A stretch of 64,000 bases of DNA from Maribacter sp. MJ134 (lineage in GTDB: Bacteria > Bacteroidota > Bacteroidia > Flavobacteriales > Flavobacteriaceae): positions 2,852,001-2,916,000 of the forward strand of contig NZ_CP034570.1 of the NCBI RefSeq assembly GCF_003970695.1, in the 5' to 3' direction. Positions within the stretch are counted from its first letter, which is position 1, and each line of letters starts with the position of its first letter. Of the stretch, positions 35,648 through 44,211 are shown piece by piece. The translations under genes were made by a program, and so were the position numbers. Below the pieces are notes generated by a model that was not told the origin of the DNA, did not search any database, and saw nothing but the letters and a program-made list of their open reading frames with translations.

Positions 35648-35797
35648 ATGGGAAAGAAAGGAAAAGCAAAAAATACGGTCAATAAAGCCAAACATTCCAA
35701 ATTAATGACCCAAAAAAAGAATAAACTTAAAAAAGAAGTCGCATTGAGAAAAGAACGTTTAAAGGCGATCATTACAAAAGCCAAAGAAAGTGAATAA
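35648..35797 (+). CDS. 49-residue lysine-rich protein
   Basis: A complete ATG-to-TAA frame of 49 codons, 12 nt after hemF and 21 nt before the phzF-like gene. It starts MGKKGKAKNTVNKAKHSKLM and has 16 lysines and two arginines, with a predicted helix in its second half (KKEVALRKERLKAIITKAKE). Such a basic short chain could bind nucleic acid or ribosomes, but I recognise no family. Its placement, with neat spacing inside the operon, favours a real gene. Confidence 0.6.
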   Translation: MGKKGKAKNTVNKAKHSKLMTQKKNKLKKEVALRKERLKAIITKAKESE

Positions 35798-35818
35798 TTT
35801 AAAGAAAGCTTCACGGAT

Positions 35819-36607
35819 ATGAAACAAAAAATCTACCAGATAGACGCTTTTACCGATACTGTTTTTGGTGGTAACCCGGCAGCCGTATGTCTTTTACAAG
35901 AATGGCTTCCCGATGATGTAATGCAGAACATTGCCGCTGAAAATAATTTAGCGGAAACCGCCTTCGCCGTTTCTAAGGTCGATTATTATGAACTTCGATG
36001 GTTTACTCCCGAGCTAGAAGTAGATTTATGCGGACATGCAACTTTGGCAACCGCTTTTGTGCTATTTAACTACTATGGAATCAAAGAAAATACTCTACGG
36101 TTTATTTCTCCAAGAAGTGGTGAACTTTTGGTTGATAGGAACTTGGATGGGAGCATGACGCTAGATTTTCCTACGGATGAGTTGTTCGCCGAAAAAAATC
36201 AAGAAGACATCAACCACGCCATCGGAAAGGTTCCGCTCCAAACGTTTAAAGGAAAGACGGACTTCCTTTTGGTCTTTGAATCCCAAGAAGTCATAGAAAA
36301 AATATCACCCGACTTTCATCTTTTAAACCAGCTTGATTGCCGTGGGGTTATCGTTACCTCGGTCGGGAAAGAAGTAGATTTTGCATCCCGATTTTTTGCG
36401 CCACAATGCGGTATTCCAGAAGATCCCGTTACCGGTTCGGCACATACATCCCTGATACCCTATTGGTCATCAACATTGAATAAGACAAAGATGAACGCTC
36501 AACAACTTTCACAACGTGGAGGAGCATTAAGCTGCGAATATCTTGGCGACCGTGTAAAAATCACGGGCAAGGCAGTTTGTTATATGGTCGGGGAGATTCA
36601 CGTGTAA
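35819..36607 (+). CDS. PhzF family isomerase-like protein
   Basis: A 262-residue PhzF/YddE-fold protein. The N-terminal YQIDAFTDTVFGGNPAAVC, the ENNLAETAF segment (catalytic Glu), and DLCGHATLATAFVLF with RFFAPQCGIPEDPVTGSAHT are typical. The first half pairs with the second as in the duplicated diaminopimelate-epimerase fold. There are no other phenazine genes, so the substrate is unknown. It is the last gene of the hem-linked run, followed by about 210 bp with no visible gene. Confidence 0.92.
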   Translation: MKQKIYQIDAFTDTVFGGNPAAVCLLQEWLPDDVMQNIAAENNLAETAFAVSKVDYYELRWFTPELEVDLCGHATLATAFVLFNYYGIKENTLRFISPRSGELLVDRNLDGSMTLDFPTDELFAEKNQEDINHAIGKVPLQTFKGKTDFLLVFESQEVIEKISPDFHLLNQLDCRGVIVTSVGKEVDFASRFFAPQCGIPEDPVTGSAHTSLIPYWSSTLNKTKMNAQQLSQRGGALSCEYLGDRVKITGKAVCYMVGEIHV

Positions 36608-36820
36608 AAAAACTAGAGTAGGTTAATAGGATTTGGTAGAATTAATGTTGCCTATAGTAACGATGTTCATCCATAAAATAAATTGGGTGGTATATGGGGC
36701 ATAGAACCTTTTTAAGAAAATGTTCCTTATTTCTTAATCACATAACAAGGCACATTGCATATAAGAAGGATTGAAAAATCGATTAATAAAGTGACGATTA
36801 AGGTTAAATAACAGTGACAA

Positions 36821-37297
36821 CTATTCATTTTTTCTAAAAAAAGTAGTTTCAAAATAGAAGGGTTTATCTATCCCATTATCCACTACTGGTTCAAATTGAA
36901 TTTTCATTATATCGGCCTCAGAAGTAAAGTAAATACGAACTGGCTCTATAATAGTGTCCGGTTCACCTAGGGTATTATTCTTTAAAAAGAAACGATATTT
37001 TTCATTTCTCAATCTCTCCCACGAACCATTAGCCGCAAAAGTAGTGTCTGGCAAACAGAGCTGTGGACCACCCGATTTTCTTAGTTGGTAGAAAAGTGAA
37101 CTATCCGAACGGAATATGACAAAAGGAATGTTCCTACAAGGCCTTATGCTGTCGATAAAAGATCCGTCTAGATTTATACTAGATTCAAAACCATTTTCCC
37201 AGGTTCCTATTATTTTTCCTTCATCAGATGGTTCGGGTCCCTCTCTATCGCAACAACATAAGAATAAGGACACCATTAAAATGAATATATTTTTCAT
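36821..37297 (-). CDS. small lipoprotein of unknown function
   Basis: A 158-residue protein with a lipoprotein signal (FILMVSLFLCCCDR). The GKIIGTWENGFESSINLDGSF pattern, with later NGSWERLRNEKYRFFL and VRIYFTSEADIMKIQFEP, resembles lipocalin-like small lipoproteins of flavobacteria, but the match is not firm. It is separated by only 3 nt from the HEIIH gene on the same strand, so they are co-transcribed. Confidence 0.65.
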   Translation of the reverse strand: MKNIFILMVSLFLCCCDREGPEPSDEGKIIGTWENGFESSINLDGSFIDSIRPCRNIPFVIFRSDSSLFYQLRKSGGPQLCLPDTTFAANGSWERLRNEKYRFFLKNNTLGEPDTIIEPVRIYFTSEADIMKIQFEPVVDNGIDKPFYFETTFFRKNE

Positions 37298-37300
37298 AAT

Positions 37301-38164
37301 CTATTTTTTTTGGTAAAAATACGCCTCTTGTTCAAAAAAGCGTTTAAAATAATCATCGTTGAATGTAGCGTCGATTTGATATGCGCCATTAAAATAAATA
37401 GTGTTAAAATCTAAATAAATATGAGACCAAAACTTAGTAGCAACCACCTTTTTTGGTATCAAGTTTTCGATAGGTCTTTCGAGATAGGGATTAAATACAA
37501 CAAAACTTTCGTTTTGATAAACATGGATTATTTCATGCGCTAAAATATCTTCCTTGTCAGAAATGGGATTACCATATAAAACTATTGAATTACCAAATGT
37601 TGAGCCATCTAAAAGAATATTACTGTAACCGTCCACAGAAACATTCTCAGAGCTATTGAAAACAAAAATACCTGTCTTCAATGTTTTAGAGATATCCATC
37701 CTACCCTTGGAATAATTTCTAACGAATGTGCCAAACGAAAATGGCATAAACTTATATCTTAATTTAAGCTTCTCAGTAGTCAGTATTTCGATTCTATTAA
37801 AACCAATATTTAAATGCCAACGTTCCCAAAAGTTTCGGTTACTGGCAGCATTCTCAATTATTGAATTTCCTGCACTATTAATTAATCGAGAAGGCCATAC
37901 ATAGGAGTAATTTTGAGTTTTGCCAAACCTCCCGATCAATCTTTTACTCTCAAATATAAGGTAGCCGCCCAAGGCGCCTTGCCCCATGCCTTTAACGAAT
38001 ACATCCAATACCTTTTGGTCTTTTTTCTTATTAATAACCGCACCAAATCCACCAAATATGGCACCAAATCCGATATTATAGAATCCTTCTTTAGTATTAT
38101 TGGTTTGCCCGTCAAGCGAATAAGCATAAGTAAAAAGAAACAAAAAAATTAATAATTTTTTCAT
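37301..38164 (-). CDS. exported protein with HExxH motif, unknown family
   Basis: A 287-residue protein with a signal peptide (LLIFLFLFTYAYSLDG). An N-terminal glycine-rich hydrophobic stretch (NIGFGAIFGGFGAVI) could be a second membrane segment. Near residue 215 it has DILAHEIIHVYQNE, a canonical HExxH zinc site, and close to the C-terminus FFEQEAYFYQ offers a glutamate as a possible third ligand. It is a putative metallopeptidase-like protein; the activity is inferred from the motif only. A hairpin (38171-38201) lies just before its ATG. The lipoprotein gene follows after 3 nt. Confidence 0.7.
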   Translation of the reverse strand: MKKLLIFLFLFTYAYSLDGQTNNTKEGFYNIGFGAIFGGFGAVINKKKDQKVLDVFVKGMGQGALGGYLIFESKRLIGRFGKTQNYSYVWPSRLINSAGNSIIENAASNRNFWERWHLNIGFNRIEILTTEKLKLRYKFMPFSFGTFVRNYSKGRMDISKTLKTGIFVFNSSENVSVDGYSNILLDGSTFGNSIVLYGNPISDKEDILAHEIIHVYQNESFVVFNPYLERPIENLIPKKVVATKFWSHIYLDFNTIYFNGAYQIDATFNDDYFKRFFEQEAYFYQKK

Positions 38165-38170
38165 AGTAGA

Positions 38171-38201
38171 ACCCTTCCCAATTTTAAAAATCAGGAAGGG
38201 T
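38171..38201. other. hairpin upstream of HExxH gene
   Basis: ACCCTTCC (38171-38178) pairs perfectly with GGAAGGGT (38194-38201) around a 15-nt A/T-rich loop. On the minus strand it ends 6 nt before the start codon at 38164 and begins 8 nt after the stop of the truncated frame. There is no T run; it may be a leader structure or an attenuator. Confidence 0.45.
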
Positions 38202-38209
38202 AATTAAGT

Positions 38210-38449
38210 TTATTGTATTACTGAATCCATATCACGAATAAGTATAATTGATACCATAGCATGCGTTTCAGCGAAAAATTTGCTTAATTCTCCATCAATT
38301 TCGGATAAGTCTACATTACCTCTTAATAGAACCAAATGAACGATACCTGTATCAGGAATTCCTTCCCATAAATCATCGCCAATAACCCATTTTCCATTAT
38401 CATTTTCTATGAAGTCGGTGTTGATTATATGCTCATTTTTCTTTGATAG
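38210..38449 (-). pseudogene. 3' remnant of a gene, no start codon
   Basis: An uninterrupted 79-codon frame ending in TAA, bounded upstream by an in-frame TAA and lacking any ATG, GTG or TTG in its first 38 codons. The translation is protein-like and balanced, with pieces such as GKWVIGDDLWEGIPDTGIVH, RGNVDLSEIDGELSKFFAET and MVSIILIRDMDSV. Only 45 bp separate it from the ABC/M1 stop, so the 5' part is missing, most simply by deletion. The family is not recognised. The remaining spacer (38450-38494) shows nothing. Confidence 0.55.
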
Positions 38450-38494
38450 TTAGTGGATGATATAACATCACCCACTAGGTTTATGCTAAGGCCA

Positions 38495-41400
38495 TTACTC
38501 TTCAATAGCTTTTAAGTTGTCATCAGAATTGCGGTCAATAAGCTTATTGTAGGGGTCAATACCTGCCTTTAAAGGCTTTTCGTCCGTTATTATGGTAAAT
38601 GTATTATCGCCCGGAGAAAGCCATTTTAAATCCATCGAAAGCGGGTTTTTTATAGTGACACCGTCCTCGTTAGTCACATCTTCTCCAAAAAGACCGATAT
38701 CTACCAAATTCTTTTTGTCATCTACCAACTTTTCCTTTCCGGAATCGTCATAATAAATCTTCTTGGAATTTACGGTAAACGTAGTTTCCCATTTGTTGTT
38801 ATCTAGCGCTTTTGTCTTGGCGTCCATGACCCTGTTCTCATAGAGTACAATTTCCTTAAATCCGTCGTCCACTTTATATTTTAAAGAGTCCGGAGTTACT
38901 TCATAAAGTGCTTTGTACAAATCTTCAGACGATGCATAATAGCCTTTTTTAAAATATTTAAACTCGTTCAAGAAATTGCGAAGTCCTTTATTTACAGTGG
39001 CCTCACCAATAACGTCTTGCAAATCATACATAATCATGGAGCCTTTCTCGTACCAAATATACTGACCGGTCTCTACGTCTATTAACGAGCGTTCCGGTTT
39101 AAAACTAAATTGTCTGCTAGATAAATATTCGTCCAGCGAATTCTTTAAAAAGGATTTTATACCGTGCTCTCCATACTCCTGCTTCATCGTCATAAGTGAC
39201 ACATACTCGGCCAAGGTTTCGGAAATAATATTGGCGCCAGAAGTTTTGCTCGGTGTTACGATATGACCCCACCATTGGTGCGCTACTTCATGCGATGTTA
39301 CGCGAAATGCATAATTGTAATCTTCGGCCTTGGAAAAATCGGCCACAAAGCCAAAATCCTCGGAATAGGGTATGGTCGTAGCAAATGATTGCGCAAAGTT
39401 GGAGTATGCTGGAAATTCGATAATACGTATGACCGAATAGGGGTACTCCATATAATTTTTGGAGTTATAGTCCAATGATATTTTGATTCCCTTTATAAAA
39501 TAGTCCAAGTTCTTGTTATGCTCCGGGTGGTGATATATCTCAATATCCACTTTTTTTCCGCTCGGCGCTGTCCATTTGTCTTTCTTTACCTCATACTTAG
39601 CACTAACAAAATTGAAGAAATAGTCGGTCTTGTCCTCTAGTTTGTAATTGTAATAACTTCGGTCTCCTTCGTTCCACTTTTTTATAAGCGTACCTGGCGC
39701 AATTGCAATTTGATCGCTAGATGTACTAACGGTAGCTTCAAAATTCATATAGTCGGCATCCTCGTTAAATAGGTTCCTTTTAAGTGCCAAACTATCCGTC
39801 CGTGGTGGAAATAGAAAATCCAACTCTTCCAGACCATACTTTTTACGAACGCCATTATCGCTCAAAGCACGGTCGTAGTGAAACGTAGGGAAAATGGCAT
39901 CCCTGAAAAACGTTCCGTTTCCTAAAATAGCGGTTTCGGTATCATTGGAAAATCCATGCGTACGTACCTTGGTTTCAATAACTAAATTTGCCGTATCCTT
40001 TGCTTGTAGGGGTTTTGGCAACTTATAAATAAAAAGACGATAAACACTATCGTTTAAAAATGGCTTGATTTCGGTACCATTGTACACAACCTTACTAATT
40101 TTAGTGTCCGCGATAGGGAACTTAATTTCCATCAATACCGTATCGATGGGTTGGTCCGACGGATTTATAATCTTAAAAATTCCTTGAGCATCAGCTTTAC
40201 GCTCCTCTGGATAAATATCAATATTGGCCTTTAGATCAATTACTTGAATGTGAGGTTTGCCTATGTACTTCCCATAGGCTTTCTCTGCATCGGCATTTAC
40301 CCTTTCCCCATAATCACCATCTTCTAACTGATTCAATACCTTTATATTGTAATAGCTATATGCGGCTACGGAGACAAAAGCCAGCAAAAAGAACAAGGTA
40401 TAGGCAACAGTGCTACCCTTAAACCTACTCTTGGCCAATTTTAAACGCTCTTTAGCGGAAGAAAAGAATCCTCTGTTCCAGAATATTTTTCCAATTGCAG
40501 CAAAAACACAAGTAAACAAAACCCAATACAGATTCAACCAAAATTCTCCATATAGGTAATGGCCAAAACCATTTAAATCGCTTAAAAAACTTCCGGTGGT
40601 ATCACTGAATATCAACAAGGGGTTGTTGGTTTTAAAGGCCAAACTTAAAAGTAGGGGGAGTCCAATATAGATGGCGATAACGATGAAATGACCCAAAAAT
40701 TTATTGTTCACCAAGACATGGATAAAGAAGGCCAGCAATAAGGTCATTAAATAGGCAGGAAATATTTTGGCAAAATTATAGGTGAAATACATACCTAGTT
40801 CATACCTGAAATAACCATTAACCGTTTGGTATATTATACCAACTAGTATTCCTAATAAGGTCAGTACTACGGCAACCCCAACGAGCGAAATAATTTTGGA
40901 AAGATATAGGGTATTGTTACTCACCGGCAGCGCATCATAAAACTCGAACGTTTTGTTTTTACGGGTTCTATGTACCGCTTCACCAGCATAAATAATTAGG
41001 ATAATTACAGAAAACAACGATATTCCTCCTGCTATTTGCGCCACCATATAGCGTGTTAGAGGCAAGGACGGCGTACCGTAGATTTGATTGGATTGATAAG
41101 CCACGAAACTAGCGATAAGAATACCTATGACTATCAATACCAAAAAGACAGATTCCTTTACAATAGATAAAAATTCTATTTTACTAAGCGACCATAGATT
41201 TCCCCACTGTGCCTTTTTTGTGAAACTCTGGGCAATGGCCGAAATTCCGCTTGGCTCATAAATTGCTTTATCTTCCTTAACGGATTTTTTCTTTTTGGAT
41301 GCCAAAAACCCTTTGTACGAAAATTTGAAAAGCGTAAACAGAAATATCACTAGGGCTATTCCTAACCAAAATAAACGATTCAACATAAATTTTCCCGAAA

Positions 41401-42097
41401 AGGAAAGTTGTGTGGTGTTCAATTCATTAACGGACCAATACTTGGTGATATAACCATATGCCCTGTTTCCGAAAGGATCTACATAAACACTAAGCCATTC
41501 CGTATCTAAACTGGACAATAGTTCACCTGAAATAATGGTCGCCAGAAAAAGGACAATACCTCCCAAATAGAGGACAGGCATCCGTTTAAAGAAGGTCATA
41601 AGACTAAAGAACAAACTCCCGATAAAAAAGGCGTTGAACGTCAATAAATAAACAAACGGTAAAAAGTAGGACCAGAAATTAAAATCGGTATAGGTTCCAT
41701 AATCCGGTCTATCTAGAAAAGCACCGAGCCCAAAACCTATCATGGCGCCCACCACTGCACCCAAGTTCATAAGCGTTACAATGGCAAAGCTTCCCCAAAA
41801 CCGTCCTAGGATATAGTTTTTTTCAGAAACAGGATACGTAAAATAAGTTTCCGCAGTCCTATGCTCCTCGTCCCTGAATACCGGAACACCCATAATAGCG
41901 GCGTAAAAGAATAGAGCCAAAATGCTCATTCCCCCAAGAACACCTACTATGGCGTCAGGACTATTGGTATACTGTGCCGTGACGGATTTTTCAAACACCG
42001 CCAATAAAAACGGCATCAGGAACATGATAAAAATATAGATGTAGGTAGCCGGTCTTCGGAGTCGGTATTTCAACTCAAACAAGAAAATCTCTTTCAT
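38495..42097 (-). CDS. ABC transporter permease fused to M1 aminopeptidase domain
   Basis: A 1200-residue membrane protein. Residues about 1-560 form two ABC-2-type permease halves with around twelve TM helices (for example FIMFLMPFLLAVF and YMVAQIAGGISLFSVIILII). A further TM lies near 575, then a peptidase M1 region (about 620-1150) whose zinc site HEVAHQWWGH (936-945) and downstream ETLAEY are complete. The family is known in Bacteroidota, but its substrate is not. The ATPase gene ends 2 nt upstream, so the two form one transporter operon. Confidence 0.92.
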   Translation of the reverse strand: MKEIFLFELKYRLRRPATYIYIFIMFLMPFLLAVFEKSVTAQYTNSPDAIVGVLGGMSILALFFYAAIMGVPVFRDEEHRTAETYFTYPVSEKNYILGRFWGSFAIVTLMNLGAVVGAMIGFGLGAFLDRPDYGTYTDFNFWSYFLPFVYLLTFNAFFIGSLFFSLMTFFKRMPVLYLGGIVLFLATIISGELLSSLDTEWLSVYVDPFGNRAYGYITKYWSVNELNTTQLSFSGKFMLNRLFWLGIALVIFLFTLFKFSYKGFLASKKKKSVKEDKAIYEPSGISAIAQSFTKKAQWGNLWSLSKIEFLSIVKESVFLVLIVIGILIASFVAYQSNQIYGTPSLPLTRYMVAQIAGGISLFSVIILIIYAGEAVHRTRKNKTFEFYDALPVSNNTLYLSKIISLVGVAVVLTLLGILVGIIYQTVNGYFRYELGMYFTYNFAKIFPAYLMTLLLAFFIHVLVNNKFLGHFIVIAIYIGLPLLLSLAFKTNNPLLIFSDTTGSFLSDLNGFGHYLYGEFWLNLYWVLFTCVFAAIGKIFWNRGFFSSAKERLKLAKSRFKGSTVAYTLFFLLAFVSVAAYSYYNIKVLNQLEDGDYGERVNADAEKAYGKYIGKPHIQVIDLKANIDIYPEERKADAQGIFKIINPSDQPIDTVLMEIKFPIADTKISKVVYNGTEIKPFLNDSVYRLFIYKLPKPLQAKDTANLVIETKVRTHGFSNDTETAILGNGTFFRDAIFPTFHYDRALSDNGVRKKYGLEELDFLFPPRTDSLALKRNLFNEDADYMNFEATVSTSSDQIAIAPGTLIKKWNEGDRSYYNYKLEDKTDYFFNFVSAKYEVKKDKWTAPSGKKVDIEIYHHPEHNKNLDYFIKGIKISLDYNSKNYMEYPYSVIRIIEFPAYSNFAQSFATTIPYSEDFGFVADFSKAEDYNYAFRVTSHEVAHQWWGHIVTPSKTSGANIISETLAEYVSLMTMKQEYGEHGIKSFLKNSLDEYLSSRQFSFKPERSLIDVETGQYIWYEKGSMIMYDLQDVIGEATVNKGLRNFLNEFKYFKKGYYASSEDLYKALYEVTPDSLKYKVDDGFKEIVLYENRVMDAKTKALDNNKWETTFTVNSKKIYYDDSGKEKLVDDKKNLVDIGLFGEDVTNEDGVTIKNPLSMDLKWLSPGDNTFTIITDEKPLKAGIDPYNKLIDRNSDDNLKAIEE

Positions 42098-42099
42098 GA

Positions 42100-42975
42100 T
42101 TATACGGTTTGAGGTTGATTGATACTATAGAAATAAAAATCTTCCAGATTGTTGTTCACCAATTCAAATCCGTCACCGGGATCCGTATCATGATAAATAT
42201 TTACGTTTAGATTTCCGCTTCTGAGATAGGTGGAAAGTACTGTATATTCCGACTGGTATAAATCTATCTCCTCTTTAGCGATTTTTTTTCGATACACCTT
42301 ATTATTCAAGGTGTTGGATAATTCCTGTGGATGTCCTTGGACCACCACTCTGCCCTCGTTAAATACGGCCATATTGGTACACAGGTTAACTACATCATCA
42401 ACAATATGGGTAGATAGAATTACTACCGCATCCTCTCCGAGCTCACTTAGCAAATTATGAAATCGGTTACGCTCTAGAGGGTCCAAACCAGCAGTGGGCT
42501 CATCTACAATAATCAACTTTGGGTTGCCGATCAGGGCTTGTGCAATTCCAAAACGTTGGCGCATTCCACCGGAATAATCCCCAAGATTACGCTTACGGAA
42601 CTTAAATAAGTTCACCTTGTTCAATAAATCGGAAACATACGCCTTGCGGTCGTTCTTATGCTGAATCCCCTTAATCTTGGCGATATGGTTCAGCATCATT
42701 TCGGCAGATACCTTTGGATACACTCCAAAATCCTGTGGTAAATACCCCAAAACCTTGCGAAGTTCGTCAGGAGCCCCAAAAACATCCGTATCATTAAAGG
42801 TTATGGTTCCGCTATCGGCCAATTGTAGGGTTGCAATGGTACGCATCAAAGTAGATTTTCCGGCGCCATTAGGGCCCAAAAGGCCGAACATACCCGTTCC
42901 AATTTCAAGATTTACATCGTTTAAGGCCTGTGTTCCGTTAGGATACGTTTTATTCAAATTGGAGATAGAGAGCAT
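42100..42975 (-). CDS. ABC transporter ATP-binding protein
   Basis: A 291-residue ATPase. Walker A is GPNGAGKSTL (about 35-44), the Q-loop region LGYLPQDFGVYP, the signature YSGGMRQRFGIAQ, Walker B LIIVDEPTAGLDP and the H-loop LSTHIVDDV. It belongs to the ABC-2/drug-type group and is the energy subunit for the permease/M1 fusion that follows 2 nt later. A C-terminal extension (about 230-291) is typical of regulatory tails in this group. Confidence 0.95.
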   Translation of the reverse strand: MLSISNLNKTYPNGTQALNDVNLEIGTGMFGLLGPNGAGKSTLMRTIATLQLADSGTITFNDTDVFGAPDELRKVLGYLPQDFGVYPKVSAEMMLNHIAKIKGIQHKNDRKAYVSDLLNKVNLFKFRKRNLGDYSGGMRQRFGIAQALIGNPKLIIVDEPTAGLDPLERNRFHNLLSELGEDAVVILSTHIVDDVVNLCTNMAVFNEGRVVVQGHPQELSNTLNNKVYRKKIAKEEIDLYQSEYTVLSTYLRSGNLNVNIYHDTDPGDGFELVNNNLEDFYFYSINQPQTV

Positions 42976-43111
42976 ATGCTATGTTTTGGTTGGTTTACAA
43001 TTTTAAGGAATAAGTATGGAAGATATTCAATTTGTTACAATCTCAACTATTTTAGCAAGGATTCAAATTATAAGAAAAAGACTATCCGCTCATAGAATGA
43101 CAGGCTTACCT

Positions 43112-43119
43112 TATATTTG
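43112..43119 (+). promoter_or_regulatory. -7 box of hemB
   Basis: TATATTTG is an exact TAnnTTTG element 53 nt before the hemB GTG. No -33 TTG at the ideal position. Confidence 0.45.
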
Positions 43120-43172
43120 TGAAAGATTCATTTTTTTTAAAAATAGTTTGTACAATCCTAGAACAATAAACT

Positions 43173-44159
43173 GTGTATCCACTCATAAGAAATAGAAGAC
43201 TTAGAAGTTCAGAAGCCATAAGACATTTGGTTCGTGAAACCATTATTACACCAAGCGACTTTTTGGTACCGCTTTTTGTTGTTGAAGGCAAAGGTGTTAA
43301 AGAAGAAATAGCTTCCATGCCCAATTATTACAGACTTAGTTTGGATAACCTGGAAAAAGAAGTAAAAGAATTATGGAACATGGGGCTTTGTGCTGTCCTC
43401 CTTTTTGTAAAAGTTCCCGATAATTTAAAGGACAATGCCGGTTCAGAAGCGTTAAATGATAATGGTTTAATGCAATTGGCCATAAAAACGGTGAAGAATG
43501 TTTGTCCGGATATGTTGGTGATGACCGATGTTGCCCTTGACCCGTATTCTTCTTACGGGCATGATGGTATTGTGGCAGATGGACAAATACTCAATGATGA
43601 AACTGTAGAAGTGTTGGCAGAGATGAGCGTTTCGCATGCCAATGCCGGAGCCGATTTTGTAGCTCCCAGTGATATGATGGATGGTCGCATTCTTAGTATC
43701 AGGGAAGCTTTGGAAGACGAAGGGCATAGCAACACAGGAATCATGAGTTATAGTGCAAAATACGCTAGTGCTTTTTACGGTCCTTTTCGTGATGCTTTGG
43801 ATTCTGCACCGGTGGACATTAAAAACGTTCCCAAGGATAAAAAATCGTATCAGATGGATTCCGCCAACCGGTTTGAGGCCATTTCGGAAACCCAACAGGA
43901 TATTGATGAAGGTGCGGATATCGTTATGGTAAAACCTGGACTTTGCTATCTGGATATTGTTAGGGAAATAAAGAATGAAGTAGAGGTTCCCGTAGCCGTA
44001 TACCAAGTTTCAGGGGAGTACGCCATGGTCAAAGCCGCAGCGGAAAAAGGCTGGTTAGATCATGATGCCGTAATGATGGAACAACTCATTGCCATAAAAC
44101 GTGCTGGGGCCAATATTATAGCCAGTTATTTTGCTAAGGACGCTGTTCGGCTGATGTAG
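43173..44159 (+). CDS. hemB: porphobilinogen synthase HemB
   Basis: A 328-residue delta-aminolevulinate dehydratase (two ALA to porphobilinogen). It uses a GTG start: the next codons give YPLIRNRRLRSSEAIRHLVR, the family's N-terminus, with no nearby ATG. The metal region DVALDPYSSYGHDGI carries Asp where zinc enzymes have Cys, so it is the Mg-dependent type. Schiff-base lysines lie in SYSAKYASAFYGPFRD and DIVMVKPGLCYLDIV. It is separate from the main hem operon by about 6.5 kb. Confidence 0.96.
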   Translation: MYPLIRNRRLRSSEAIRHLVRETIITPSDFLVPLFVVEGKGVKEEIASMPNYYRLSLDNLEKEVKELWNMGLCAVLLFVKVPDNLKDNAGSEALNDNGLMQLAIKTVKNVCPDMLVMTDVALDPYSSYGHDGIVADGQILNDETVEVLAEMSVSHANAGADFVAPSDMMDGRILSIREALEDEGHSNTGIMSYSAKYASAFYGPFRDALDSAPVDIKNVPKDKKSYQMDSANRFEAISETQQDIDEGADIVMVKPGLCYLDIVREIKNEVEVPVAVYQVSGEYAMVKAAAEKGWLDHDAVMMEQLIAIKRAGANIIASYFAKDAVRLM

Positions 44160-44211
44160 AAAGGTAACGCTCTTCTAATAAGGCTTCCGTTAAGGTGAAG
44201 AAAAATTCAAT

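Noticed and set aside
35819-36607. Phenazine biosynthesis
   Set aside because: Only a phzF-like gene is present; the family is broad and no other phenazine genes are nearby.
36608-36820. Gene or RNA in the gap after the phzF-like gene
   Set aside because: No frame of useful length, no strong hairpin and no recognisable RNA motif could be seen.
43467-44006. 179-codon antisense frame on the minus strand
   Set aside because: It lies wholly opposite hemB, a strongly conserved gene, and its translation has no recognisable motif; it is a shadow of codon bias.
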